A DNA stretch of 64,000 bases, taken from a bacterium (GTDB lineage Bacteria; Hydrothermota; Tepidihabitantia; Tepidihabitantales; Tepidihabitantaceae). The translations under genes were made by a program, and so were the position numbers. Shown here in pieces: positions 52,156-60,535 of this stretch (positions are counted from its first letter, which is position 1; each line of letters begins with the position of its first letter). Under the pieces are notes generated by a model. That model did no database searches, was not told where the DNA came from, and worked only from the letters and a program-made list of their open reading frames with translations. The stretch lies in assembly GCA_035505375.1 (NCBI GenBank), contig DATJQV010000004.1, positions 32,236 through 96,235 of the forward strand, read 5' to 3'.

Positions 52156-52828
52156 CGTGCTCCTTCGAGGCTGCTTGCCGACGCTTCGCCTTCCGCTTCT
52201 TCCCCGCGCGCGAGTCACCCTGCTTCTGAGAATCGGGCTCAGTACACTGGCCCTTCTTCTCCAGTGCCTCCACGCGCTCGCGCAGCGCCTGGATCTCATG
52301 GCTGAGTACACCCAAGTCAGCTTGGATGATGTTCGCGGTTGCATAGAGCGCTGGCAGAAGGGAATCGAACGTCGCGTACGCACCGAAAGGTGGATTGTGG
52401 ATTCTCTCCTCAGTCAGTCGTCCAGAGGCATCTAGACGGCGGACCTCTATCCCGTGATCGAGGCCGATATCCCTGTGCGGCAGATGCGCATGAAGGGCGC
52501 GCCAGCCCTGCAACACCATTGGCACCAGGCCGATCAACGAGGCGACTGCGCCCGCGATGTAGAGAATCTCCAACCCAGTCTCGTGTTCGACGACTATCAC
52601 ACTGGTCTTCCCCCGACCGAGAATGTAGCCCTTTTCGTACTGGTCGAGCTTGACTTCTGTGCAGTCCAGCCCGGCTTCGCGCTTCAGGACGTCAACCAGT
52701 TCCTGGTAGTCGCGATAAGCACCCGCAAACCCACGGAGCTTCAATGACACGACTTGCTCGGGCATCGCCGAGAGTTGCTGCGCGGCCGCCGCAAACCTGC
52801 GCTTGAATTGTTCTTCTCTGTGGTTCAT
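52148..52828 (-). CDS. Unknown protein with one hydrophobic segment and a coiled-coil tail
   Basis: 226 residues; the ATG overlaps the previous stop by 4 nt and has AAGGAACAGGA upstream. A soluble N-terminal domain (about 1-85; LKREAGLDCTEVKLDQYEKG) leads to a hydrophobic segment ILYIAGAVASLIGLVPMVL (about 89-107), then a strand-rich part and a coiled coil (about 162-193) with a strongly basic C-terminus (KKRKAKRRQ). It could anchor the complex at the membrane and bind nucleic acid through the tail. No family recognised. Confidence 0.58.
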   Translation of the reverse strand: MNHREEQFKRRFAAAAQQLSAMPEQVVSLKLRGFAGAYRDYQELVDVLKREAGLDCTEVKLDQYEKGYILGRGKTSVIVVEHETGLEILYIAGAVASLIGLVPMVLQGWRALHAHLPHRDIGLDHGIEVRRLDASGRLTEERIHNPPFGAYATFDSLLPALYATANIIQADLGVLSHEIQALRERVEALEKKGQCTEPDSQKQGDSRAGKKRKAKRRQAASKEHDE

Positions 52829-53418
52829 TCCTGTTCCTTCTTGGTCCTTTTCCTCTGCCCGGCCGGCAAGGCTGCGTTCGTCGGCTTCTGATGATGACCC
52901 GGCGAAGTGCTTGGAATCTCGTCGCCACGAGGGCCGTCACAAGCAGTGGGACATCGGCCGTTCGCCTGGTGCATGGGCGCGGCCTTACTTCCGATGGAAG
53001 TAACCTCCAGCGGGAACTTGGCCCAGTAAGACTGGTCTACATCCGGATAGAACCTGGACATGACTTCAACGAAGTGCCTGAGAGACCTGCTACACCTGCC
53101 CGGCAGCCGCCAAGCAACGCCATTATTCTCCAATTCCTCTTTGACGCTGTCCCAGGTCTTGGCGCGATCCAACGCTATAGCCATGAACTCGCTCTGTAGA
53201 GGTGTGAGCAAGTCCACGACCTTCGCCGGGACGCCAAGATTGCGTAGGGCATAGCCAGTGCATTGTACCACCTGCTGCGCCTCAATCTTGGTATCGTACC
53301 AACTCCCTCTCAGCCCGGCCGCGATCATCTCCCCGCATTCCACAAGAATGAAGTGAAATTGATGGCTCAGAGTGTTTCTCTCAGATGGAAACTCCTTGAT
53401 AAACTCGCTCAGCTTCAC
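52825..53418 (-). CDS. Unknown helical protein of the ThiC-like operon
   Basis: 197 residues from a GTG at 53418, 24 nt after the deaminase-like gene; no Shine-Dalgarno seen. The first 120 residues look alpha-helical (FIKEFPSERNTLSHQFHFI; ALRNLGVPAKVVDLLTPLQS). The C-terminal 60 residues are unstructured, Pro/Lys-rich and basic (KRKRTKKEQE). No motif recognised. Confidence 0.55.
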   Translation of the reverse strand: MKLSEFIKEFPSERNTLSHQFHFILVECGEMIAAGLRGSWYDTKIEAQQVVQCTGYALRNLGVPAKVVDLLTPLQSEFMAIALDRAKTWDSVKEELENNGVAWRLPGRCSRSLRHFVEVMSRFYPDVDQSYWAKFPLEVTSIGSKAAPMHQANGRCPTACDGPRGDEIPSTSPGHHQKPTNAALPAGQRKRTKKEQE

Positions 53419-53442
53419 GGTCGCGCCAAAAGGAGACGATGC

Positions 53443-53949
53443 CTAGCCCCGGCCTCGCCGGTGTCGAAGAAAGGACCTCAACTTGTGCGTCACACCCAGA
53501 TCGCGAGGGCCGAACGCGTGAGGAAGAAGCTCGCTGATCGTGGTCCGAAGGACTTGTGTCATGTCCTTGTTGGAGCATATCACTTCAGCATCCGTTCCCG
53601 CTACTTGAGATGCCTCTAAAATAACTTGGCGACAACGGCCGCATGGGGTAACCACCGTCCCTCTCTTTGACTCTGGCTTCCCACCGATAATCGCGATCGA
53701 TTCTATTCCGGCTTCACCGTCAGTATTCGCGGCCAGAATGGCCGCAACCTCGGCACAGACGCCTAGTCCGAAGGAGGCGTTCTCCATGAACGTACCAAGG
53801 TAGACCTTCCCAGTGCTCGTACGCACGGCAGCCCCCACCTGAAAGCCTGAGTATATGTTGTAGGCGTTCTTCATCACAGACCGCGCGGCTTTCAGCAGTC
53901 GCAGCTCGGATTTTGATAATCGGTCACATGAAACGTAGCCTTCACTCAT
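53443..53949 (-). CDS. Cytidine-deaminase-like protein of the ThiC-like operon
   Basis: 168 residues with the zinc-deaminase fold of the cytidine deaminase family: substrate loop NIYSGFQVGAAV (31-42), ENASFG, the zinc/proton-shuttle motif CAE (65-67, the free-nucleoside CDA form rather than HAE) and PCGRC (C103, C106). All catalytic residues are present, so it is probably active on a nucleoside or base. About 30 residues longer at the C-terminus than housekeeping CDA. AGGAGGAGAC precedes the start, which overlaps the stop of the GAF gene. Context suggests a specialised substrate rather than pyrimidine salvage (inference). Confidence 0.85.
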   Translation of the reverse strand: MSEGYVSCDRLSKSELRLLKAARSVMKNAYNIYSGFQVGAAVRTSTGKVYLGTFMENASFGLGVCAEVAAILAANTDGEAGIESIAIIGGKPESKRGTVVTPCGRCRQVILEASQVAGTDAEVICSNKDMTQVLRTTISELLPHAFGPRDLGVTHKLRSFLRHRRGRG

Positions 53950-54671
53950 CAGTCTCCTCCTGTTGCGGTAAGTATGTTAGCAATAATGTCAGCCCACTTC
54001 TGCGCAATGTGGCGCATCTCTTCTTCATCCTTAACTAGCTTGTCGACCTCAAGGATGCTGTCAAAGGCTATTACTCCCATCGGCGGCGACTTGCGATCCA
54101 AGGATCGCATCAGTGGCGCGGCTATCACGGTTCGAAGTTCAGGCAGGATGCCATCCCTGATCTCCGGGGGATACTGTTCCGTGTGCGTCGGTGGTAGACC
54201 TTCTATCACCACGCAACGGTTCTTGAAAGCCTTGCCCGTAATACCGAAGTCGAATGGCACAACGAGAGTGCGTTCGGGATCCGGTTCTGTATTGTAGGAG
54301 TATCGTGTCCATCGGGTCTGCGTCTTGGGGTCGTACATCGTGATGATGGCTCGTATGTGATGACGAGAATGTGGGTAGATTATCGACCTGCATGCAGCGG
54401 CCAGGATTTCCTGAATAATACGATCCCGGCCCGCCCGGAAGAGGCCTTGCTGGACTCCACCCAAGTAGTAGATGGTGAAGACGAGTGCAATGTCTGCTGC
54501 GAGAAGCACATTCCACCAGCCTAGCGACCATGCGCACGACAGCAGATTTCCGGTCCCCGTCTGCAGCACTGCTGCCGTTAGCAGATTCACGTAGACTCCC
54601 GAGAGAAGCGCAATCCCAAGGCTCGCGGCACCGGTGAGGAATCGCCTACGTCGTATGAGCCAGCTCCTCAT
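53949..54671 (-). CDS. Membrane protein with two TM segments and a GAF-like sensor domain
   Basis: 240 residues; the ATG overlaps the ThiC-like stop (ATGA). A basic start is followed by two hydrophobic segments (about 12-36 and 47-70), then a cytosolic GAF-type domain (about 80-237): IIQEILAAACRSI, IRAIITMYDPKTQTRWTRYS, GITGKAFKNR and RTVIAAPLM...MGVIAFDSI. GAF domains bind small molecules such as cyclic nucleotides or modified bases. Here it could sense the product of the ThiC-like or deaminase-like enzyme (inference). Confidence 0.78.
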   Translation of the reverse strand: MRSWLIRRRRFLTGAASLGIALLSGVYVNLLTAAVLQTGTGNLLSCAWSLGWWNVLLAADIALVFTIYYLGGVQQGLFRAGRDRIIQEILAAACRSIIYPHSRHHIRAIITMYDPKTQTRWTRYSYNTEPDPERTLVVPFDFGITGKAFKNRCVVIEGLPPTHTEQYPPEIRDGILPELRTVIAAPLMRSLDRKSPPMGVIAFDSILEVDKLVKDEEEMRHIAQKWADIIANILTATGGD

Positions 54672-55843
54672 CCCGGACCACCCTCTGACTTAGCTTGTCT
54701 TCCCGCCTTGATGCCGCAATGGGCACCGCACATGCTACACTGAATAGCTCCGTCTTCGAACGGGCGCCTACTCTCGAGCGCTAGCTTCGCGCCCTCTGGA
54801 TACACGGCGGCTCTCCAGTCGCCTCGACATCCCGACTGCCATCTCGTTCTTGACATCCTTCGGTCGAGATCCATATTTCCGAGCTTTGCGATTTCTCCGC
54901 AATGCACCGCTATCTTGGTGGCCACTATGGCTTCCCTCAGATCATCTAGGCTCGGTAGCCCGATGTGCTCCGCTCTACTCATGCACGTGACGGCGTCTGC
55001 GCCCGAGGCAACGCACACCGCCGTGGCAATAGCGCCAGAGATGTGGTCAAAACCCAGCGCGGCGTCAGTGGCCATTGGTAGTACCCTGTATGGAACTCCA
55101 AAGCAGAGTTGCTTGGTCCTGCCGACGTGGTAGGGAATCCGGTTGATTGCCACATGTCCCACGCCTTCGATCATAACGCTCACGCCCGCGTGAGTGGCGC
55201 GATCTACAAGAGTACTCATGGTCTGTGCCTCGGCTTCGGACAAAGCATCCCAATCATCGCACACCGAAGCTGTCCTAAAACTCGTGCCCAAAGAGAGAGT
55301 GACACTGTACTTGACGAATGAGTCCAGTAGCCGGTCAAACTCCTGGTAGTAGGGATTCTGAAGGCCGGTCTGGCGCATGTACGAAGAGACGATGCCGCCT
55401 CCCTTGCTTGTCGTGGGGATGATCCGGCGACAACCCCTGAGTAGGCCGAGGTGTTCCTTCAGGAAGGACGCATGGATGGTAATCATGTCGATCCCACGAC
55501 GGACTTGGGCCTCAACAATAGCTGCCGGCTCATCTGGTCGAACACTGCTGAGGTCTCCATCAGGGTGGCGGGCCGCCAGTTCGTAGCATGTCACTACGGA
55601 AACTGGTATGCTCAACTTCTCTACAAGTCTCACGTGAAAACCGGCAATGTCTCCCTCGAAGCTGTGGTCCGTCACGGCATCGACACCCAAGTCCTGCGCG
55701 GCATACGCCTTCTCGAACTCTACCTGTAAGTCATCAGCCGGCGTGGAACTGCCAACGCTCGCAATGACAAAGGTAGGTTGACCTTCACCACAGATGCGAG
55801 GCTGTATACCTCGCAGCTTGTTGCGCACAGAAAACGTCCGCAT
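54668..55843 (-). CDS. Divergent ThiC/BzaF-like radical SAM protein
   Basis: 391 residues. ThiC makes HMP-P from aminoimidazole ribotide; its paralogue BzaF makes 5-hydroxybenzimidazole from the same substrate. Shared landmarks: GVDAVTDHSFEGDI (54-66), GIDMITIHAS, VTLSLGTSFR (181-190; ThiC has SLGDGLRPG), SVMIEGVGHVAINRIP (222-237; ThiC EGPGHVP), TDAALGFDHISGAI (259-272), SRAEHIGLP (289-297; ThiC PAEHLGLP) and a C-terminal cluster motif with Cys369, Cys372 and Cys376 (CX2CX3C). The probable metal ligands H230 and H293 are kept, while several substrate-loop residues differ. Probably an active AIR-type rearrangement enzyme with a changed substrate or product. Confidence 0.82.
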   Translation of the reverse strand: MRTFSVRNKLRGIQPRICGEGQPTFVIASVGSSTPADDLQVEFEKAYAAQDLGVDAVTDHSFEGDIAGFHVRLVEKLSIPVSVVTCYELAARHPDGDLSSVRPDEPAAIVEAQVRRGIDMITIHASFLKEHLGLLRGCRRIIPTTSKGGGIVSSYMRQTGLQNPYYQEFDRLLDSFVKYSVTLSLGTSFRTASVCDDWDALSEAEAQTMSTLVDRATHAGVSVMIEGVGHVAINRIPYHVGRTKQLCFGVPYRVLPMATDAALGFDHISGAIATAVCVASGADAVTCMSRAEHIGLPSLDDLREAIVATKIAVHCGEIAKLGNMDLDRRMSRTRWQSGCRGDWRAAVYPEGAKLALESRRPFEDGAIQCSMCGAHCGIKAGRQAKSEGGPG

Positions 55844-55899
55844 TAGGCGAGTCTCGTCCTCGTTCTAGCCACTGCTGCTAAGCGCGAAGAGTCGAAAAA

Positions 55900-56229
55900 C
55901 TACGCCAGCCGCTCGTTTGCCGGGTCGAACGGAGGTGCTGTGACTATCAGGTATTTCAGTGACCCCGAGACCGAGTGCACTGTCCCCTTGCCAATTGCCA
56001 CCAGGTCGTACTTACCCACGTCATAGGTTTCATCTGCAACTCGAACCTTGCCGTGTCCTTCGAGTATGAAGTAGATCCTGTCGCTCTTCGCATTTGTGAC
56101 AGAAGGGTGATCCCCTTCAAGATTGGCTATTACACAGTCGAAGTTGAACCCCTTCCCATCAAACAGGTCCACTATGGTTAGGGCCTTGTCAACCCGCCTT
56201 ACAGAGGCGGAAGCAGCTGTACGTTTCAT
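55900..56229 (-). CDS. Small single-domain cupin protein
   Basis: 109 residues; AAAGGAGATAGC precedes the ATG. The cupin barrel is visible from about 25-100: RIYFILEGHGKVRVADETYDV (strand pair after motif 1, whose HxH is degenerate: SVTNAKSD) and YDLVAIGKGTVHSVSG (motif 2, His kept). Metal binding is doubtful because of the degenerate motif 1; it may bind a small molecule. First gene of the ThiC-like operon, 56 nt upstream of the ThiC-like gene. Confidence 0.75.
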   Translation of the reverse strand: MKRTAASASVRRVDKALTIVDLFDGKGFNFDCVIANLEGDHPSVTNAKSDRIYFILEGHGKVRVADETYDVGKYDLVAIGKGTVHSVSGSLKYLIVTAPPFDPANERLA

Positions 56230-56278
56230 GTTAGCTATCTCCTTTCTTCACTTGTGTCTGCATCCTCTATACTATGCG

Positions 56279-56289
56279 TAGGTAACCTA
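56279..56289. promoter_or_regulatory. Small palindrome upstream of the cupin gene, possible operator
   Basis: TAGGT-A-ACCTA, a perfect 11-bp palindrome 50 nt upstream of the cupin start. No clear -35 was found; TATAGA/TAGTAT words lie between it and the gene. Suggestive only. Confidence 0.3.
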
Positions 56290-56331
56290 TCCACGATCCG
56301 TCGCTCGGAGCAAGTCTGCCATTCTCCGCAG

Positions 56332-56517
56332 TCACCACCACACCATCGGCTTGATGAGCTTGAAGAACTCGAAGTCTTGTTTGGTCAGGTCGATGATCGT
56401 GCCGTCTTCGAACTCGACTGAGTCGGGTTTGATTCGGCGGATGCGCTTGCCGAGCAGGTTCGTGAGCGTCTCGGGCAGGTCGATGCCCTTGTACAACCGC
56501 GATAGGTCAACCTGCAC
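56332..56517 (-). CDS. Small unknown protein downstream of the DUF3732 ATPase
   Basis: 61 residues from a GTG, 12 nt after the ATPase gene. Sequence: a short helix (SRLYKGIDLPETLTNLLGK), then a beta hairpin with RRIKPDSVEFEDGTIIDLTK and an aromatic tail ending in Trp-Trp. No family recognised. It may be a genuine small component of the ABC three-component system or a truncated gene. Confidence 0.45.
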   Translation of the reverse strand: MQVDLSRLYKGIDLPETLTNLLGKRIRRIKPDSVEFEDGTIIDLTKQDFEFFKLIKPMVWW

Positions 56518-56529
56518 GTTGTTCTCCCG

Positions 56530-58503
56530 CTAGTCCAGCCACTCTTGCGGAACGAGCTTTCGTCCCTCACGCCATTCTTCGAAGGCGACTACGTTGGGTA
56601 TGTTGCCCCACACTTCGCGCGGCGCGTGATCCAGCACTATTACCTGTAGCCGGCCACCGCCGCTTCCAACCACATCACCCAACACTCTGAAGGCCTTGTG
56701 GACTGCAGCTATGTCTTCATCGCGAAGCTGCGGCTCCTGTAACTCGTCGTCCTCACGCACGACCAACTTCCTTGGGAAGTAAACTTGGCTCGGCTGATCC
56801 ATCACGACAAATCCTGGAACTGGACTGTGCTTCAACGTCAGAAAGAACTGCTGGAGACCTAGGAAAACCGCAATGTGGTAGGAAAGCCAATTGGAGCCAC
56901 TCCCGATTTCCGAAAGGTAGTCTTCGCGACTTGCGCCCGTCACCTTCACCGTCAAGTCGTCAATGTCGAGTGAAACGGGGTCTTCCGGGCGTTCACAATC
57001 AAGCATTGGGATGAGCCGAGCTGCGTTGTTGTTCACTATTTTGAGGGCGCGCCGCTTCCTTGCCTCCAAGTTCTGCCCGGCCAGTTCCTCCTGCAGGGCC
57101 GTCACTCTGGCCCGCAGTCCGCTGACCTCAGCACGGAGTTCGGCGTCCTCCCCGAGGCGACGGTGGAGTTGCAGGGCGTTCTCCAGATTCCCGACGAAAC
57201 GTTCTACCTTCTTTGCCTGGAACTGCTGTGTTCTTGCTTCATCTGATCGCTGTGACAGTGCGTCCTTGCGGATACGGATGGCTTTCAGTCTTTCCGTTAC
57301 ATCGCTCAACGCCGCCTGTACCCGTTCCGTCTCTCGCTCAAACGCGGCGGGGATATCCTGACTAGTGCCTGCTTCTTTCTCGATCCTGTGCAACGAGTCC
57401 ACCATCTCCGCCAGTCTAGCGCTGCTCGACTCCATGCGAGCGCCACATATCGGACAGTCCTCCTCCCCCGACGCGTGCTGACCAAGCCAGTCCGCGATCT
57501 GCAGCCGATCACGTTGGATGCGCAATGCATCGCCGTAGCTTGACGCGCTCTCCCTAATCCTGGTCATCTCAGTCAGTCTGCGGCGCAGCGCGGTTAGTTC
57601 GTGCGACACCGCTGTCTCCTCGTCCTCAAGTCCATTGAGTTCCTTTATTGCCGCAGAAACGGTACTCTGGCTAACGGCAATCGTGGCGTCTGTCTTCTTC
57701 ACCAGACCATCGAGTGCGTCGAGCATCTGGTCACGACTCAGCTCGCCATTCTCAGGAGGAGGGAGCAGACCGAGCTCGCGGGCTTCACTGACCTTGGCGC
57801 GTAACTCGCCCGTCCATTCTGCAGAGACGGCCTCGGCCTTCGTCAATTCACTCTCCTTCCGCCGAAGCTCGCGTCTGAGTCGACCTAGCTCATGCTGCTT
57901 GGCGAGAAGCGCTGGTGTGATTGCTCCAAGCACGTACGGGAATATACGCCGCAGTTTCTCGCGATGTTCGTAGTGGTCTGTCTTGAAGAATAGAACTTCC
58001 GGATTAGCCACCACGTTCTGTGGCTGAAACACTAAGGCCATTAGATCCCGGAAGCTTGGGCGAGCTTCGAAACCACCGGACTCGCCGCGCTCGGAGAAAT
58101 CAAGGTTCGAGAGACCGGCCACCTCATCTAGCAGATGTCTAACATTGTCGGCGGTTGTATTCTTCGTAATCTCGTCAGGTATCGCAGTTATCTCAGGCGC
58201 TTCGAGCAGGAACATGTCATCGGTACAGCGGTGTTCGCCTGGCTCAAGCCTCGCGAGCAACTTCTCTCCTGACTCGGTCTTGACAACGATGCCGAACCAT
58301 TGACAGGCATCCCGTATTGTCTTCACTGGAATGGAGCAACTACCCGCGCCCAGGCAATAGTCAATAATCGGAATCACGGCGGACTTGCCTGTCCTGGATG
58401 CGCCGCTGATCACGGTCACTTTGCCGAGCCCAAAAGGCAACCGGCGTGGAGGAAGAGACGGTTTGCGCGGCCAAAGGATGAGTTCCTTGAGCTGGAAGTA
58501 CAT
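56530..58503 (-). CDS. DUF3732 SMC/Rad50-like ATPase of an ABC three-component system
   Basis: 657 residues. Walker A GASRTGKS (34-41) with IPIIDYCLG behind it; a long coiled coil (about 195-520) interrupted by a zinc-hook-like CPIC pair (about 349-352); the ABC signature region SEIGSGSNWLSYHIAVFLGL (about 543-562); Walker B FVVMDQPSQVYFP (about 579-591); and the H-loop in VIVLDHAP. This is the DUF3732 pattern of predicted ABC-3C defence ATPases. The gene follows the middle component by 1 nt. It probably senses DNA or infection and licenses the effector. Confidence 0.88.
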   Translation of the reverse strand: MYFQLKELILWPRKPSLPPRRLPFGLGKVTVISGASRTGKSAVIPIIDYCLGAGSCSIPVKTIRDACQWFGIVVKTESGEKLLARLEPGEHRCTDDMFLLEAPEITAIPDEITKNTTADNVRHLLDEVAGLSNLDFSERGESGGFEARPSFRDLMALVFQPQNVVANPEVLFFKTDHYEHREKLRRIFPYVLGAITPALLAKQHELGRLRRELRRKESELTKAEAVSAEWTGELRAKVSEARELGLLPPPENGELSRDQMLDALDGLVKKTDATIAVSQSTVSAAIKELNGLEDEETAVSHELTALRRRLTEMTRIRESASSYGDALRIQRDRLQIADWLGQHASGEEDCPICGARMESSSARLAEMVDSLHRIEKEAGTSQDIPAAFERETERVQAALSDVTERLKAIRIRKDALSQRSDEARTQQFQAKKVERFVGNLENALQLHRRLGEDAELRAEVSGLRARVTALQEELAGQNLEARKRRALKIVNNNAARLIPMLDCERPEDPVSLDIDDLTVKVTGASREDYLSEIGSGSNWLSYHIAVFLGLQQFFLTLKHSPVPGFVVMDQPSQVYFPRKLVVREDDELQEPQLRDEDIAAVHKAFRVLGDVVGSGGGRLQVIVLDHAPREVWGNIPNVVAFEEWREGRKLVPQEWLD

Positions 58504-58504
58504 G

Positions 58505-59008
58505 TCAGAACCTCACTTTCAGTGTCGCCGCAACTTCGTGAATCGTCAGTCTGCCGCACCAAGCTCCGAGTCGTTCCGCGCTCTTCATCAGTCGACGAGT
58601 CTCTGGGGGCATCCCCGCTCCAGCGGGCGTCCGAGAGAGCGGTATCGCGGCGGCATCTGTGCTCAGGCCAATGAGATGCGCCATGAGTGCAATTCTTAGA
58701 GATTCCCGGGTAAGGGTCCTGAGTGCCGCGGCTCGATCATGCACAGCTAGCAGGACATCCTGCATTGAGTTCTCGGATTTTCCGAACTTGGTGGCAAAGG
58801 CCCGCAGTCCGGAAGCCCCCTGAGTGCTAGCGACAATTGACTCGGTTTGCTCGTGCAGCACGATCGGCAGAACGACAAACAGAAGTGGAAGTGGCACTGG
58901 CTCATGCGTCGGGTGTTCCTGTGTGTAGCCGCAGGCGAACCGCCAGAGCAACCCCGCGCCCAATGCGGGATTCTGCACATTTCGGGTCTCCTGGGCGAGA
59001 GTCTTCAT
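58505..59008 (-). CDS. ABC three-component system middle component
   Basis: 167 residues from the ATG at 59008, which overlaps the effector stop (ATGA). All-helical: NPALGAGLLWRFACGYTQ, a LLFVVLPIVLHEQT segment (about 43-56) and SLRIALMAHLIGLS, as in the middle-component families that bridge ATPase and effector in ABC-3C systems. The assignment relies on the helical pattern and on the position between an effector and a DUF3732 ATPase. Confidence 0.78.
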   Translation of the reverse strand: MKTLAQETRNVQNPALGAGLLWRFACGYTQEHPTHEPVPLPLLFVVLPIVLHEQTESIVASTQGASGLRAFATKFGKSENSMQDVLLAVHDRAAALRTLTRESLRIALMAHLIGLSTDAAAIPLSRTPAGAGMPPETRRLMKSAERLGAWCGRLTIHEVAATLKVRF

Positions 59009-60225
59009 GGTTGTCCGCCGGTTCTCTTCCTTGCCAGGGCGTTGCGGTAGTCGGGATGCCACCCTATGGACATGTCATCCGCCAAGCGGTGGAAGCAACC
59101 TGGGATGAAGTGATCTGGTGGTACCATTCCTTGCACCTGTGTTCGGTGCTGCATACATCCGGTGTATACAAACTGCCCCTGTTCGACCGGCGCTCTGTCG
59201 CGATGCTCGAGCAGCTTCTCCTGTTTGACGTTGCGCCACGTGCGGTGCAAAGCGTCGTCGAGGTCAATGAATGACTCCTCATGCACTTCGCCTGTCTTGC
59301 TCCAGTACGTTCTGTCATAGCACGCGCGAAGGTAATCGCTGATGGCCCCGAGTTTGTCCTCGTACCCCAACTCGATCATTTCGAGCTGCTGCACGAAATC
59401 CCTGGACATCTCTGCATCCTTCTCGTCTTCGGAGAACCTCGGTGCGAAACTCCTCAGTATTGTGTCCCTGTCTATTCTGGTCACGTATGCCGTGTACTCG
59501 CGGTGAAAGTCGTCTCGACTGATGACTGCGGGAACAGCCTTCTCGAGCCGCGAGTCAACCTGATGTTTGACCCAGCCGCAGAGCTTGTCTCGAACGTCAT
59601 GTACCCGGTTCGGGGAGATCGGGGCATTGGTCAGTAAGCCCTGAAGGTCGGCACTCGGGCTCGTGCTCGCACATTCGAGCCGAAACCCAACGATCATGGG
59701 AATGACGAGTTCCTCAGGGGCCGACAATACCGGGTCTACGAAGCGAGCCAGACCTGCCGGCAAACGCCTCCGAATCTCCTGGGTGGGCGGAGTTCCCCAG
59801 AGGCGGGTGCGCGCCGAGTCCAGGGCCGATCTCGCTTTCTCTGTGCTATTCGCGGCATGAAAGGAATCCACAATGTCGCCGCCCACTTGCCTTGATACGT
59901 ATATCTCAAACACCGTCTTCTTAGGGTCGATGTCGCCACGTTCGATGAGCTTGAGCCAATTGCACAGGGTCTTCCAGAATGGAATAGCTCGGTCGGAGAC
60001 GGGATTGTCACCAAGTGAACTCTTGGTCTGGACGAGTCTAGTCTCGCCATCAACCGATTGTTGTGCAACGTCGTCGAGCACCTCAAGACTGCAGTATGTC
60101 CCTACACCTGCCTGCAGAAGCAGTGCGGTAAGGCGGGTGTACTGGAGGCTGAACCCAAGGGCCTGTGCCGGGGCGACCGCGGGCACTTGCGGTGTCGCAG
60201 AAGACAAAGAGGTAGAGCCCTTCAT
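59005..60225 (-). CDS. ABC three-component system effector with DUF4297-like nuclease domain
   Basis: 406 residues. The N-terminal part contains LEVLDDVAQQ and, 15 or so residues on, ETRLVQTKSS (about 49-73), the E-x(n)-D-x(n)-QxK pattern of DUF4297/Cap4-like restriction-endonuclease-fold effectors. A helical linker follows, then a C-terminal domain (about 270-400) with YLRACYDRTYWSKTGEVHEESF and HRTWRNVK, resembling ABC-3C C-terminal domains. First gene of a three-gene operon with tight overlaps. Presumably degrades DNA when released by the ATPase. Weak Shine-Dalgarno. Confidence 0.78.
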   Translation of the reverse strand: MKGSTSLSSATPQVPAVAPAQALGFSLQYTRLTALLLQAGVGTYCSLEVLDDVAQQSVDGETRLVQTKSSLGDNPVSDRAIPFWKTLCNWLKLIERGDIDPKKTVFEIYVSRQVGGDIVDSFHAANSTEKARSALDSARTRLWGTPPTQEIRRRLPAGLARFVDPVLSAPEELVIPMIVGFRLECASTSPSADLQGLLTNAPISPNRVHDVRDKLCGWVKHQVDSRLEKAVPAVISRDDFHREYTAYVTRIDRDTILRSFAPRFSEDEKDAEMSRDFVQQLEMIELGYEDKLGAISDYLRACYDRTYWSKTGEVHEESFIDLDDALHRTWRNVKQEKLLEHRDRAPVEQGQFVYTGCMQHRTQVQGMVPPDHFIPGCFHRLADDMSIGWHPDYRNALARKRTGGQP

Positions 60226-60298
60226 CTCTCAGGAAAGCCGATGATCCTGTACGGACGTGACAGACCAATCACCAGCGTGTTCATTCCCTGACTGTACC

Positions 60299-60490
60299 AG
60301 CGCGGACTCGATGTCCTTCTGGAGCTTCGGGAATACGCCATCGGTGTAGTACCGCGACTTAATCCGCATCAGGTTGATGAAGCCCGACTGCCCCTCAACC
60401 TTCGCCCCGACGAACAGCTCCCTCAGGGCGTCATAGAAACGCTCCTGGCTCTTGTCAGCCTTCGACTCTACATTTGCCGTAATTCCGCGC
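60299..60490 (-). pseudogene. 5' fragment of a Mod-type DNA methyltransferase, copy 2
   Basis: The minus frame reads NVESKADKSQERFYDALREL, VGAKVEGQSGFINLMRIKSR and GVFPKLQKDIESAL, the conserved start of the roughly 1,000-residue methyltransferase that normally pairs with this type of Res protein. Then homology ends and the effector operon begins. No catalytic domain is left. Confidence 0.78.
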
Positions 60491-60535
60491 CTCTAGTGTG
60501 CTTCAGCACAGGTCAGTATGCGGCCGGTTCTCCGC

